Below are positions 10,301 to 18,191 of a DNA stretch of 64,000 nt, in pieces. Under the pieces are notes generated by a model. That model was not told where the DNA came from. It was given only the letters and a program-made list of their open reading frames with translations, and ran no database searches. Location of the stretch: positions 2,170,001-2,234,000 of the forward strand of contig NZ_CP140155.1 of NCBI RefSeq assembly GCF_034479375.1. Reading direction: 5' to 3'. The position numbers and the translations under genes were made by a program. The DNA comes from Rhodopseudomonas palustris. Lineage in GTDB: Bacteria; Pseudomonadota; Alphaproteobacteria; Rhizobiales; Xanthobacteraceae. Position 1 is the first letter of the stretch; each line of letters starts with the position of its first letter.

Positions 10301-10656
10301 ACAGTCAGGGTGTTCAAGACCAGTGTCGCGCCGCTATTGATGCCGATTGTGGCGCCGGACATCGTGATCTGCCCGGCATTCGCCGTGGTCGCGGCCACCA
10401 CCGGGGTGGTCGGCGTGGATGCGATCGTCGAGACGTCGGTTGAGGTCGGTGCGACGCCGGTGCTCCAATTGGCGCCGTTGGAGAAGTCGCTGTCGACGTT
10501 GCCGTTCCAGGATTGCGCCTGCAGCGCCTGCGGATAGACCACGATGCCGACCAGCGCGGTCGACAGCAGCAATTGCTTGATCCGTGCCGCGGCGACGGAC
10601 GCGATCCGCACCCTGCCGTTCGCGATCCTGCCACCCCTCACCGTCGGCACGTCCAT
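7318..10656 (-). CDS. Autotransporter with beta-strand repeat passenger (paralogue B)
   Basis: 1112 aa, same architecture and orientation as the autotransporter downstream. The signal region ends near ALQAQSWNG. The passenger has only one or two recognisable tandem beta-strand units, so it differs strongly from paralogue A over its first half. From the TLSVNGSIA segment onward the two proteins are very similar. The linker is a Thr-Pro repeat (FTPTPTPTPTPTP), and the barrel ends in ARYAW. About 185 bp separate the genes and no clear shared operon is visible. The pair looks like a tandem duplication with diverged passengers and a homogenised export domain. Confidence 0.92.
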   Translation of the reverse strand: MDVPTVRGGRIANGRVRIASVAAARIKQLLLSTALVGIVVYPQALQAQSWNGNVDSDFSNGANWSTGVAPTSTDVSTIASTPTTPVVAATTANAGQITMSGATIGINSGATLVLNTLTVGSGSTVTGAGAIATNSLFLDSGSVATDVALGILATMGGGTISGAISGAGQMLVSGGFNTLTGANTYSGGTQINAGALLTVGDSGTLGSITGDIVNSGTLTFTRSDTTAYGGVISGTGVVNKSGTGTLVLSGANTYSGATTILNGTLQTGANNVLSSASALTIAAGATLDLTNTQQTVASLAGAGNVNLGGGHAFSFGGDNASTSFTGNFIGTLSAIKEGTGTFSFSGTGPSAGAIQINAGTLALTGAADFSGAGVTLQANTTLDISGANAGISIKSLQGQNGTAVHLGSRTLTVQRTDFVFGSNFNGVIDGSGGLTVGQNSSLRLFGVNTYSGPTTLSSASATLDLRHVSAIAASSEVNLAASGVTLASQNAGGDATVQALRGVAGSIVTLHNNNLVIANAASDFAGIIKTDFGAPTGGVILNGGHQTLSGINTYLGATTVNAGTLSVNGSIATSSLTTVNAGGTLGGTGTVGNTSINGGALAPGNSIGTLNVSGNLVFTAASSYMVEVSPTSADRTNVSGTATLGGATVNAIFASGSYVERQYTILNAAGGIVGTFGSVVNSNLPSGFKSSLGYDSNNAYLNLVLDFTPTPTPTPTPTPSPLPINSGLNGNQTQVANALSGYFARNGSIPILFGALGPAGLSAAAGETPTGVQQTTFNAMNMFMGVLTDPFSNGRGLGDQTPVAMSYAGGGSVRDAHAMITKAVKPSFEPRWVSWGAGFGGSQTTDGDATLGSATSTSRLYGIAAGADYWLSSQTVAGFAMAGGATSFGLADGLGSGRSDLVQVGGFVRHSIGAFYLTAAAAYGWQDITTERTLGVGGINQLRANFNANAYSARVEAGHRFVAPLIGGIGLTPYAAGQVTAFDLPAYAEQTVSGNGVFALDYAAKTATTTRSEIGLRSDKSFALDGVLLTLRGRAAWAHDFDVERSIAATFQALPGASFVVNGARPARDAALTTVSAEVNWLNGFSVAAAFEGEFSDVTRSYAGKGVARYAW

Positions 10657-11002
10657 CGTCGCGTCTCCCCAAAGCGCTGCCGTTCCGACGCACGCGGGCG
10701 CGCCGGCCGGGTCTTGTCTTCATCGATGGCGTGTAGCTCGGCCGCTTGCGACACCGCCGCATGCGCGTTCGCTCCGCCCCCCAGGGGGACACTAGGAGCG
10801 CGGCAACGGGATGAAAAATTATGTCTTTGAATGCCGACCATAGCGCCGGTGAATGGTTTGGGCCGCGCTCCCGTGCCGACAATGAGGGCCGGCTGCGACA
10901 ATTCGCCATGGCAGGCGGGCCGCCGCTCATCTATCTATCAGCCGCGCGAATGATTGAAGTTTGCGTCGCAAGATCAAGGCTACAGGGGGACGGCGGGGGC
11001 CG
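10657..11002. other. Non-coding stretch between paralogue B and the LysR gene
   Basis: About 345 bp between two divergently transcribed genes, so it should hold both promoters. It contains a locally AT-rich patch (about 10810-10830, TGAAAAATTATGTC) but I cannot point to convincing -35/-10 pairs. No convincing ORF or hairpin was seen. Confidence 0.5.
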
Positions 11003-11956
11003 ATGGCGACGATCAACCTGCGTAATGTCGACCTCAATCTGCTGATCGTGTTCGACGCGGTGTATGCCACCGGCAATATCAGCCACGCCGCGCGGCAACT
11101 GGCGCTGAGCCAGCCGGCGGTCTCGAACGCGCTGACGCGGCTGCGCGAGCATTTCGACGATCCGCTGTTCGTGCGCGCCGGCCGCGGCGTCAAGCCGACG
11201 CTGCGCTCGCAGCAGATGATCGACCCGGTGCGCGAGGCGCTGCGGCTGATCCGCCAGCAATTCGACGGCGATCGCAGCCTCGATCTCGCCTCCTACAAGC
11301 GCACCTTCCGGATCGTGATCGTCGATCCGCTGGAGCCGATCCTGATGCCGCCGCTGCTGCGCGAGATCACCGCGCATGCGCCGCAGGTGACGATCGAATC
11401 CCGCCCGCCCTGGAACACCAACGTCACCGACGACATCATCGCCGGCACGCTGGATCTGGCCTGCTACACCTTCCCGGTCAGCGCGCCGGGGCTGGTGTTC
11501 GAGACGATCTGCCCGTGCGACAACGTCGTGGTCGCCCGCCGCGGCCATCCCGGGATCGGCGCCACGCTCGACGCCAGGACCTTCATGGCGCTGAACCAGG
11601 TGGCGCTGATCAACGAGCTGCGCGGTCACATCAATATCGATCGCGACATCACCACCCGCGGCGGCAACCGGCGGATCGCCTACATGGTCAACAAGGTCTG
11701 GTCGATGCCGGCGGCGGTCGGCAGCAGCGACCTCGTCGCGGTGTTGCCGCGCCGTTTCGCCGAACTGATGGCGCCGGTGTTCAATCTGCAGATCCACGAA
11801 TCGCCGGTGCCGATCTCGGAACAGCACTTCCACATGATCTGGCACGAGCGAAACACCGACGACCCCGGCCACAAATGGCTGCGCGACACCATGCTGGAGG
11901 CGATGCATGCCGGCGCCTCGCCGCCCGGACTGGTGGCCGCCGCAGCCGCGTGCTAG
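11003..11956 (+). CDS. LysR-family transcriptional regulator (NodD/LinR-like subgroup)
   Basis: 317 aa. The N-terminal winged HTH reads RNVDLNLLIVFDAVYATGNI, then SHAARQLALSQPAVSNALTR and LREHFDDPLFVRAGRG, the form common in NodD-like LysR regulators. A periplasmic-binding-protein-like effector domain follows (about residues 90-305), containing two Cys in the PCDNVVVARRGHPG region. ATG 11003 is preferred because it begins MATINLRNVDLN; an in-frame TTG at 10961 would only add a basic leader. LysR proteins often control a divergent neighbour, here autotransporter B, but that link is inference. The HAD phosphatase gene follows by 36 bp on the same strand. Confidence 0.9.
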   Translation: MATINLRNVDLNLLIVFDAVYATGNISHAARQLALSQPAVSNALTRLREHFDDPLFVRAGRGVKPTLRSQQMIDPVREALRLIRQQFDGDRSLDLASYKRTFRIVIVDPLEPILMPPLLREITAHAPQVTIESRPPWNTNVTDDIIAGTLDLACYTFPVSAPGLVFETICPCDNVVVARRGHPGIGATLDARTFMALNQVALINELRGHINIDRDITTRGGNRRIAYMVNKVWSMPAAVGSSDLVAVLPRRFAELMAPVFNLQIHESPVPISEQHFHMIWHERNTDDPGHKWLRDTMLEAMHAGASPPGLVAAAAAC

Positions 11957-11992
11957 CCCTCGCTGCAATCAACAGCGGGGAGACGAAACGCG

Positions 11993-12631
11993 ATGGTCGA
12001 GGCGGTGATCTGGGATTTCGGCGGGGTGCTCACCTCCTCGCCGTTCGAGGCGTTCGCACGGTTCGAGATCGAGCGCGGGCTGCCGATCGACATCATCCGC
12101 CGCACCAATGCCGCCAATCATTTCGAGAACGCCTGGGCGAAGTTCGAGCGTGCCGAAGTCGATCTCGACACCTTCGACGCGCTGTTCGCGGAAGAATCGC
12201 GCGCGCTCGGCGCCGAGGTCCGCGGCCGTGAGGTGCTGCCGCTGCTGTCCGGCGATCTCCGCCCGCAGATGGTCGAGGCCCTGCGCCGCGTCAAGCAGAG
12301 CTTCAAGACCGGCTGCATCACCAACAATCTGCCCGCCAACGCGATCGGCTCGGCCTCGGGCCGCACGCTGTACGTCGCCGAAGTGATGGCGCTGTTCGAT
12401 CACGTCATCGAGTCCGCCAAGATCGGCCTGCGCAAGCCGGATCCGAAGATCTATCGGATGATGACCGATACGCTCGGCGTCGACCCGGCCAACTGCGTCT
12501 ATCTCGACGACCTCGGCGTCAACCTCAAGCCGGCGCGCGAGATGGGCATGACCACGATCAAGGTCACCAGCGCCGATCAGGCGATCAGAGACCTCGAAGC
12601 CGCGACCGGGCTGAAGCTGCGCGCCGACTAG
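11993..12631 (+). CDS. HAD-superfamily hydrolase, epoxide-hydrolase-N-terminal-like subgroup
   Basis: 212 aa cytosolic HAD-IA phosphatase-like protein. Motif I is WDFGGVLTS, so the nucleophile Asp is present but the usual second Asp of DxD is Gly, as in the phosphatase domain of soluble epoxide hydrolase and ACAD10 relatives. Motif II is the Thr/Asn of CITNN, the Lys of motif III is in SAKIGLRKPDPKIY, and motif IV is VYLDDLGVNL. The cap lies between motifs I and II. The substrate is unknown. It probably shares a transcript with the LysR gene. Confidence 0.87.
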   Translation: MVEAVIWDFGGVLTSSPFEAFARFEIERGLPIDIIRRTNAANHFENAWAKFERAEVDLDTFDALFAEESRALGAEVRGREVLPLLSGDLRPQMVEALRRVKQSFKTGCITNNLPANAIGSASGRTLYVAEVMALFDHVIESAKIGLRKPDPKIYRMMTDTLGVDPANCVYLDDLGVNLKPAREMGMTTIKVTSADQAIRDLEAATGLKLRAD

Positions 12632-12691
12632 AGCCGTTCCGTCTCCGATGGAATCAGCACTGGCGTTCTGGGACTCTGACCACAGGCACAA

Positions 12692-12800
12692 CCTCATGGT
12701 GAGGAGGCGCGAAGCGCCGTCTCGAACCATGCGCCGCCGGCCATGATGCGTCGCCCCATCCTTCGAGACGCCCGGCTTCGCCGGGCTCCTCAGGATGAGG
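12692..12800. repeat. Palindromic intergenic repeat (family E)
   Basis: An inverted pair: CCTCATGGTGAGGAGG ... GTCTCGAACCATG on the left against CATCCTTCGAGACG ... CTCCTCAGGATGAGG on the right, with an internal GCCCGGCTTCGCCGGGC hairpin. A related element lies at 42784-42909. The 305-bp gap 12632-12936 holds nothing else recognisable apart from a hairpin-like CCCACCGACCAGC ... GCTGGTCGGTGGG pair at about 12894-12932. Confidence 0.75.
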
Positions 12801-12893
12801 AGTCAGTGCATCTGGCAAGGGCCATATCGCTTCAATCAATCGATGAAACGCTCTAGGCGCGCCGCGCGATCATCAACCCATCGGGGAGTAGTC

Positions 12894-12932
12894 CCACCGA
12901 CCAGCGCCGCCTCGGCTGCTGGTCGGTGGGAC
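12894..12932 (-). terminator. Hairpin downstream of the PQQ-type dehydrogenase
   Basis: CCCACCGACCAGC and its exact complement GCTGGTCGGTGGG flank a 13-bp GC-rich loop (gccgcctcggctg), just past the dehydrogenase stop on the minus strand. No clear T-run follows. It is a probable transcript end or RNA-stabilising hairpin. Confidence 0.5.
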
Positions 12933-12936
12933 TGGC

Positions 12937-14160
12937 TCAGCGCGCCTTGTCCTTGCCGCGATCCGCCTTGCCGGACCCGACCGTCGCCGCGTCCGCGCGG
13001 CTCAGCCGCAGCACCTCGCCGTCCGGATGCTCGGTGACCAGCCAGATCGCACCGTCGGAGGCGACCTGCACGTCGCGGATACGGCGATCGAGGTCGCGCA
13101 GCATCCACTCCTCGCCGGTCACCTTGTCGCCGTCGAGCGAAGTGCGCACCAGCGCGCGCGCCGCGAGGCCGCCATGCAACATGTGGCCGCGCCATTCCGG
13201 AAACATCTCCCCGGTGTAGAAGGCGAGGCCCGAGGGCCCGACCGTGCGCTCGAACACATGCGCGGGGTCCGTCATGCCATCGACACCACGCGCGCCCTTG
13301 CCGATCGGCGCGCCGGAGTAATCGACGCCCGCGGCCTGCATCGGCCAGCCGTAGTTCTTGCCGCCCTCGATCTTGTTGATCTCGTCGCCAGCGCGCGGCC
13401 CATGGTCGTTGGCCCACAGCGCGCCGGTCTGCGGATGGAAGGCGAGCCCCTGGCTGTTGCGGTTGCCGAGCGCATAGATCGCCGGCGCGGCGTCGTTCTG
13501 CCCGACGAACGGATTGTCCTTCGGCACCGAACCGTCGTCCATCACCCGGATGAAAGAGCCGGCCTCGTCGTCGCGCTTCTGCGCCCGCGACATGTTGCGC
13601 CGTTCGCCGATCGACATCACGATCGATTTGTCCTTGGGATGGAAGGCGAAGCGGCCGCCGAAATGCAGTCCGCTGGAATCATGCGCCTTCGGCGTGTAGA
13701 TCACCTCGACATTGTCGAGCCGCGCCTTGTCGCCCTCCTCGACCAGTCGTCCGCGCGCGATCGCAGTGCCGGCGCCTTCCTCCGAGGGCTGGGCGAAGCT
13801 GAAATAGATCAGCCGGTTGTCGGCGAAGTCGGGATGCGGTGCGACGTGGAACAGTCCGGCCTGGCTGCGGCCGGTCGGCCCCTTGTAGTGGAACACCTTC
13901 GGCACGCCCTCGACCTGCATCAGCCGGCCGTCACGGCTACCGAGCTGAAGACGACCCGAATTCCGCTCGGTCACCAGAAACCGGCCGTCCGGAATCAGCG
14001 CGATCCCCCACGGATGTTCGACGCCCGCGATCCGCTCGACATTGACGCGCGCTTTGTCGGTCTCAACCGTACGGGCGGAGGCCTGCGACACGCAGGCTGC
14101 GGTGGCAAAAGCGGCCGTGGCCATCGACAGAGTTGACCAGGCTGTCTTCGTGCGCGGCAT
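12937..14160 (-). CDS. Secreted PQQ-dependent sugar (aldose) dehydrogenase family protein
   Basis: 407 aa with a signal peptide (TAAFATAACVSQASA). The six-bladed propeller family of soluble glucose dehydrogenase / YliI is recognisable from HPWGIALIPDGRFLVTERN, GLFHVAPHPDF, LHFGGRFAFHPKD, LGNRNSQGLAFHPQTGALW, the ANDHGPRAGDEIN segment and the NYGWP segment. These include the catalytic-type His and the Arg/Asn residues around the PQQ site. ATG 14160 is chosen because an AAAGGGA Shine-Dalgarno lies upstream and the signal peptide begins there. It acts in the periplasm; sugar specificity is not readable. The C-terminus is Lys/Arg/Asp-rich. Confidence 0.88.
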   Translation of the reverse strand: MPRTKTAWSTLSMATAAFATAACVSQASARTVETDKARVNVERIAGVEHPWGIALIPDGRFLVTERNSGRLQLGSRDGRLMQVEGVPKVFHYKGPTGRSQAGLFHVAPHPDFADNRLIYFSFAQPSEEGAGTAIARGRLVEEGDKARLDNVEVIYTPKAHDSSGLHFGGRFAFHPKDKSIVMSIGERRNMSRAQKRDDEAGSFIRVMDDGSVPKDNPFVGQNDAAPAIYALGNRNSQGLAFHPQTGALWANDHGPRAGDEINKIEGGKNYGWPMQAAGVDYSGAPIGKGARGVDGMTDPAHVFERTVGPSGLAFYTGEMFPEWRGHMLHGGLAARALVRTSLDGDKVTGEEWMLRDLDRRIRDVQVASDGAIWLVTEHPDGEVLRLSRADAATVGSGKADRGKDKAR

Positions 14161-14203
14161 CGCGAATCCCTTTCGATTGGAGGCCCCGCGTATCAATCCA
14201 CCC

Positions 14204-15271
14204 TCAACCCGGCCGTTCCCGGCCCGGCACTGCGACCGGTGGTCTCGCCGGCGCGCGCTCGTACCAGCCCTTCGAGCGGTTGACGATCCACACCACCGTC
14301 AGCATCACCGGCACCTCGATCAGCACGCCGACCACGGTGGCGAGGGCCGCGCCGGACTCGAAACCGAACAGGCTGATCGCCGCCGCCACCGCGAGTTCGA
14401 AGAAATTGCTGGCGCCGATCAGCGCCGAGGGGCCGGCGACGCAATGCTGCTCGCCGGCGAGCCGGTTCAGCAGATAGGCCAGCCCGGAATTGAAGTACAC
14501 CTGGATCAGGATCGGCACCGCGAGCAGCGCGATCACCAGCGGCTGCTTGATGATCTGCTCGCCCTGGAAGCCGAACAGCAGCACCAGGGTCGCCAGCAAC
14601 GCCACCAGCGACAGCGGCTGGACCGCGCCGAGCAAGCGCTGCAGCCCCGCCTCGCCGCCGGCCGCCAGCACGCTCCGCCGCAGCAGCTGGGCGATGATCA
14701 CCGGGACCACGATGTACAGCCCCACCGACAGCATCAGCGTGTCCCACGGCACGGTGATCGCCGACAGCCCCAGCAGCAGCCCCACGATCGGCGCGAAGGC
14801 GAACACCATGATGGTGTCGTTGAGCGCGACCTGACTCAGCGTGAAATGCGGCTCGCCTTTGGTCAGGTTCGACCACACGAACACCATCGCGGTGCACGGC
14901 GCCGCGGCGAGGATGATCAGCCCGGCGATGTAGGAATTGATCTGGTCGGCCGGCAGATAGTCCCGGAACAGATATCCAATGAACAACCAGGCCAGCGCCG
15001 CCATCGAGAACGGCTTCACCGCCCAGTTGATGAACAGCGTCACGCCGATGCCGCGCCAATGCTCGCGCACCTGCGCCAGAGCGGCGAAGTCGATCTTCAC
15101 CAGCATCGGAATGATCATGAGCCAGATCAGCACCGCCACCGGCAGATTGACCTTGGCGATCTCGGCGGCGGCGACCACCTGGAAGAACCCGGGAATGACA
15201 TGGCCGAGCGCGATGCCGACGGCGATGCAGAGCGCGACCCAAAGTGTGAGATAGCGTTCGAAGGTGGACAT
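14204..15271 (-). CDS. acr3: Acr3-type arsenite efflux permease
   Basis: 355 aa with about ten membrane helices (BASS fold). The Acr3 signature Cys lies in ILAAAPCTAMVFVWSNL and the conserved Glu in GVLIEVPVML near the C-terminus, the residues needed for As(OH)3 export in Acr3 proteins. ATG 15271 (MSTFERYLTLW) follows an AGAGG ribosome site; longer in-frame extensions are hydrophilic and unlike the family. It is the last gene of the leftward arsenic arm and completes arsenate reduction plus export. A palindromic repeat separates it from arsC by 246 bp. Confidence 0.95.
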   Translation of the reverse strand: MSTFERYLTLWVALCIAVGIALGHVIPGFFQVVAAAEIAKVNLPVAVLIWLMIIPMLVKIDFAALAQVREHWRGIGVTLFINWAVKPFSMAALAWLFIGYLFRDYLPADQINSYIAGLIILAAAPCTAMVFVWSNLTKGEPHFTLSQVALNDTIMVFAFAPIVGLLLGLSAITVPWDTLMLSVGLYIVVPVIIAQLLRRSVLAAGGEAGLQRLLGAVQPLSLVALLATLVLLFGFQGEQIIKQPLVIALLAVPILIQVYFNSGLAYLLNRLAGEQHCVAGPSALIGASNFFELAVAAAISLFGFESGAALATVVGVLIEVPVMLTVVWIVNRSKGWYERAPARPPVAVPGRERPG

Positions 15272-15355
15272 GATGGCCTCTTTGATCACTTCACGCTGCG
15301 TAGCGTGGCTCGAAAATGCGTCTTGTCTTGCGAGCGAAGCCGACCAATCCACCGC

Positions 15356-15454
15356 CGTCATCCCCGCGAAAGCGGGGATCCAGTCTCCCAGAGCGCCAGC
15401 TTCTGAACGAAGCGCTCTGGGTACTGGGTCGCCCGGTCAAGCCGGGCGATGACG
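15356..15454. repeat. Palindromic intergenic repeat (family G)
   Basis: Begins CGTCATCCCCGCGAAAGCGG and ends CGCCCGGTCAAGCCGGGCGA plus TGACG, with an inner CCCAGAGCG ... CGCTCTGGG stem. It lies between acr3 and arsC, so it sits within the leftward arsenic transcript. A related half-element is at about 43131-43180 (CGTCATCGCCCGCGCAGGCGGGCGA). Confidence 0.7.
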
Positions 15455-15517
15455 TAGTGCAACGTTGCTTCGCCTTGCATTCATCGTTGGTCTGCCATCA
15501 TCGGTCTGCGCGCATGT

Positions 15518-15943
15518 TCACGCCGTCGCCACGCGCCGGCCGGTCTCGTCGATCACGCGCTCGCCGTCTTCCTTGACGAATTCGCCGCGCTGCGGCGGCA
15601 GCAGGTCGAGCACGATTTCGGACGGCCGGCACAGCCGCACGCCCTTCGGCGTCACCACCAGCGGCCGGTTGATCAGGATCGGATGCGCCATCATCGCGTC
15701 GAGCAGATCGTCGTCGCCGAGCCCTGGATCATTCAGCTTCAGCTCGGCATAAGGCGTGCCCTTCTCGCGCAACGCCGCGCGTGGCGTCAGCCCTGCGCGC
15801 GCGATCAGTTGCTGCAACAGCGCCCGGCCGGGCGGGCATTTCAGGTACTCGATCACATGCGGTTCGATCCCGGCATTGCGGATCATGCCGAGCGCGTTGC
15901 GCGAGGTGCCGCAGTCGGGATTGTGATAGATCACGACATCCAT
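15518..15943 (-). CDS. arsC: Arsenate reductase, glutaredoxin-coupled ArsC family
   Basis: 141 aa. The catalytic signature is IYHNPDCGTSRN with the arsenate-binding Cys followed by Gly-Thr-Ser-Arg. The family's Arg-containing loop is present at LINRPLVVTPKGVRLCRPSE. The protein reduces arsenate to arsenite using glutathione/glutaredoxin. Its ATG overlaps the stop of the upstream LMW-PTP-type gene by one base (TGATG), so the two are probably translationally coupled. Having both this and a thioredoxin-type reductase in one operon is notable. Confidence 0.94.
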   Translation of the reverse strand: MDVVIYHNPDCGTSRNALGMIRNAGIEPHVIEYLKCPPGRALLQQLIARAGLTPRAALREKGTPYAELKLNDPGLGDDDLLDAMMAHPILINRPLVVTPKGVRLCRPSEIVLDLLPPQRGEFVKEDGERVIDETGRRVATA

Positions 15944-16470
15944 CACGCCACTTTCGGACGACCGAAGCTGACGCCCGCGAACAGGCCGATCTCCTGCAGC
16001 ACCGCGCCGAGCGCGACGCTATCGAGTCGCTTGATCGGCAGCGCGGTAAAGGCGTCGATCCGGTTCTTCAGGAAGCGGAACGCCTGCACGAACGCGCGCT
16101 CCTTGTCGATATCGCTGCCCTCGACCGCGGCGGGATCGTCGATGCCCCAATGCGCGCTAGTCGGCTGGCCCGGCCACACCGGGCAGACCTCACCGGCGGC
16201 GTTGTCGCAGACGGTGAACACGAAATCCATCACCTGGGCGTCCGGCTCCGCGAACTCCTGCCAGCTCTTCGAGCGCAGGCCCTCGGTCGGATATTGGCTC
16301 GCTTCGAGCACCTTCAGTGCGAATGGATTGACCACCCCCCTCGGCTTGCTGCCGGCGGAGAAGGCGTTGAAGCGACCGGCTCCGTCCTTGCGCAGGATGC
16401 TCTCGGCGAGGATCGAGCGGGCGGTATTGCCGGTGCAGAGAAACAAGACGTTGAAGGTGCGGTCAGACAT
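15943..16470 (-). CDS. arsC: Arsenate reductase / low-molecular-weight tyrosine phosphatase family
   Basis: 175 aa. The P-loop LFLCTGNTARS (C-x5-R) is at the N-terminus, and the acidic DPAAVEG segment supplies the catalytic Asp-Pro, both diagnostic of LMW-PTP-fold arsenate reductases. VFTVCDNAAGEVCPVWPG carries a Cys pair typical of the arsenate-reducing branch. ATG 16470 (MSDRTFNV) overlaps the end of arsR by 8 bp, indicating a tight operon. The symbol is by family; numbering relative to the downstream arsC is arbitrary. Confidence 0.92.
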   Translation of the reverse strand: MSDRTFNVLFLCTGNTARSILAESILRKDGAGRFNAFSAGSKPRGVVNPFALKVLEASQYPTEGLRSKSWQEFAEPDAQVMDFVFTVCDNAAGEVCPVWPGQPTSAHWGIDDPAAVEGSDIDKERAFVQAFRFLKNRIDAFTALPIKRLDSVALGAVLQEIGLFAGVSFGRPKVA

Positions 16471-16819
16471 CGGCGGGCTCCTTGGGATCACAACACGGCT
16501 GTAGGTCGGCGATCAGCGGGGCGCACAATTCCGGGCTGCCGCCGCAGCAATCCTTGATCAGAAACAGCGCGATCTCCTGAAACCGCTCGAGGTCGGCGCG
16601 ATACACGATCGAGCGGCTGTGCCGCCGCGACCGGATCAGACCGGCGCGGGCCAGGATCGCCAGATGCGACGACATGGTGTTCTGCGGCACCGCCAGCGCG
16701 TCAGCGATCGCCCCGGCCGCGAGGCCCTCCGGCTCGTGCGCGGCCAGCAGCCGGAATGCCTCCAGCCGGGTCGATTGCGCCAGAGCCCCGAGGGCCATGA
16801 TTGCGTTCTCTGATTCCAT
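16463..16819 (-). CDS. arsR: ArsR-family metalloregulator, first gene of the leftward arsenic arm
   Basis: 118 aa winged-helix repressor. ALGALAQSTRLEAFRLLAAH starts the fold, the recognition helix is in VPQNTMSSHLAILARAGLI, and the wing is RSRRHSRSIVYRADL. Cys pairs lie near the C-terminus (IKDCCGG and PCCDP), a plausible As(III) site. ATG 16819 (MESENAIMAL) is chosen; an upstream in-frame ATG would add MLLNIDNSGY, which overlaps the putative operator. It likely represses its own operon and perhaps the divergent arm. Confidence 0.92.
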   Translation of the reverse strand: MESENAIMALGALAQSTRLEAFRLLAAHEPEGLAAGAIADALAVPQNTMSSHLAILARAGLIRSRRHSRSIVYRADLERFQEIALFLIKDCCGGSPELCAPLIADLQPCCDPKEPADV

Positions 16820-16930
16820 ATATCCAGAATTATCGATATTTAGCAGCAAGTCAAGATCGCGATCGAGATTAATTCGATTATCCTAGAATTACCGTTTGAC
16901 CCACGGAGAATTCGATCGCACGATGCGGGC
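16820..16930. promoter_or_regulatory. Divergent arsenic promoter region with repeated AGAATTAYCG motif
   Basis: The 111-bp gap between two divergent arsR genes is AT-rich. It holds AGAATTATCG at 16826-16835 and AGAATTACCG at 16885-16894, and the second form recurs at 17287-17296 upstream of arsM. The recurrence next to all three transcription units suggests a shared ArsR operator half-site. This is inference from position and repetition only. Confidence 0.5.
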
Positions 16931-17248
16931 ATGAAGATTGACGACGTCGCCACCAAATTCGAGGCGCTGGGCAATCCGACCCGGCTGAAGATCTACCGGG
17001 CGCTGGTGCGCGCCGGCGAGGCCGGCACGCCGGTCGGCCGGCTGCAGGAGCGGCTGAAGATCGCGCCCTCGACGCTGTCGCATCATCTCAAGACGCTGGT
17101 TGCGGCCGGGCTGATCCGCCAGGTCCGCGACGCCACCACGCTGAACTGCCACGCCAATTACGAGGTGATGCGCGGCCTGATGGACTTCATGGTCGCCGAA
17201 TGCTGCGCCGATGCCGTCGAAAGCAAGGACACCAAATCCGCCGCCTGA
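16931..17248 (+). CDS. arsR: ArsR-family metalloregulator, rightward arm
   Basis: 105 aa. FEALGNPTRLKIYRALVRAG and IAPSTLSHHLKTLVAAGLIR form the winged helix-turn-helix. A Cys pair near the C-terminus (MVAECCADA) is a candidate As(III)-binding site, as in atypical ArsR proteins whose thiols are not in the DNA-binding helix. It is only distantly similar to the divergent arsR. It precedes arsM by 93 bp and probably controls it. Confidence 0.92.
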   Translation: MKIDDVATKFEALGNPTRLKIYRALVRAGEAGTPVGRLQERLKIAPSTLSHHLKTLVAAGLIRQVRDATTLNCHANYEVMRGLMDFMVAECCADAVESKDTKSAA

Positions 17249-17286
17249 GTTTTTCGTGCCCGCTTATTCGATGCTTCTAGTCTGAT

Positions 17287-17296
17287 AGAATTACCG
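17287..17296 (+). promoter_or_regulatory. Third AGAATTACCG copy upstream of arsM
   Basis: Same ten-base word as at 16885-16894. The sequence before it also partly matches: an ATTCGAT ... CTAG spacing precedes both. It lies 46 bp before the arsM start, consistent with a separate operator or promoter for arsM. Confidence 0.4.
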
Positions 17297-17341
17297 AAAG
17301 CCCGTCCCGCCGTCCTGCCAGCCAACCGTGAGGAGAGCCCG

Positions 17342-18172
17342 ATGTCCACCACCGAGATTACCGAAATCGTCCGCGAGAAATATGCCGCGGCCGCCACCCG
17401 CGCCGGATCGTGCTGCGGCACCCCTGCCCTCGACCATGTCAGCCCGATCACAAGCAATCTCTACGATGCGGCCCAGGCCCAGGGCCTGCCCGCCGAAGCG
17501 ATGCTGGCCTCGCTCGGCTGCGGCAACCCGACCGCGCTGGCGGAGCTGAAGCCGGGCGAGACCGTGCTCGATCTCGGCTCCGGCGGCGGCATCGACGTGC
17601 TGCTGTCGGCGCGCCGCGTCGGGCCGACCGGCAAGGCTTACGGCCTCGACATGACCGACGAGATGCTGGCGCTAGCGCGCGACAACCAGCGCAAGGCCGG
17701 CGCCGACAACGTCGAATTCCTCAAAGGCCAGATCGAGCAGATCCCGCTGCCGGATAATTCGGTCGACGTGATCATCTCCAACTGCGTGATCAACCTGTCG
17801 GGCGACAAGGACCGCGTGCTGCACGAGGCCTTCCGCGTGCTCAGGCCCGGCGGCCGCTTCGCGGTGTCCGACGTGGTGACGCGGGGCGAGATTCCGGAGG
17901 CGCTGCGCAGCGACGTGCTGCTGTGGGTCGGCTGCCTTGCCGGCGCGCTCGACGAAACCGACTACACGGCGAAGCTCGCCGCTGCCGGCTTCGACGGCAT
18001 TTCGATCGAACCGACCCGGATCTACAAGGTGGAAGACGCCCGCGACTTCCTCGCCGGCAGGGGGCTCGACGTCGACGCGATCGCGCCGCAGATCGACGGC
18101 AAATTCTTCAGCGGCTTCGTGCGGGCGACCAAGCCCGGCGCGACAGCGACTGCGGGCCGTTGCTGCGGGTGA
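17342..18172 (+). CDS. arsM: Arsenite S-adenosylmethionine methyltransferase
   Basis: 276 aa class I methyltransferase. The SAM motif is [14 protein letters not shown]. Four cysteines characteristic of ArsM are visible: an N-terminal pair in AGSCCGTP, one in [12 protein letters not shown] and one in [10 protein letters not shown], forming the As(III) site. The C-terminus ends in GRCCG. The enzyme methylates arsenite stepwise to volatile or less toxic forms in the cytosol. It lies downstream of arsR and faces away from the efflux arm, so the cell has reduction, export and methylation in one locus. Confidence 0.95.
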   Translation: MSTTEITEIVREKYAAAATRAGSCCGTPALDHVSPITSNLYDAAQAQGLPAEAMLASLGCGNPTALAELKPGETVLDLGSGGGIDVLLSARRVGPTGKAYGLDMTDEMLALARDNQRKAGADNVEFLKGQIEQIPLPDNSVDVIISNCVINLSGDKDRVLHEAFRVLRPGGRFAVSDVVTRGEIPEALRSDVLLWVGCLAGALDETDYTAKLAAAGFDGISIEPTRIYKVEDARDFLAGRGLDVDAIAPQIDGKFFSGFVRATKPGATATAGRCCG

Positions 18173-18191
18173 AGTCCGGTCTCTCTCGCGC

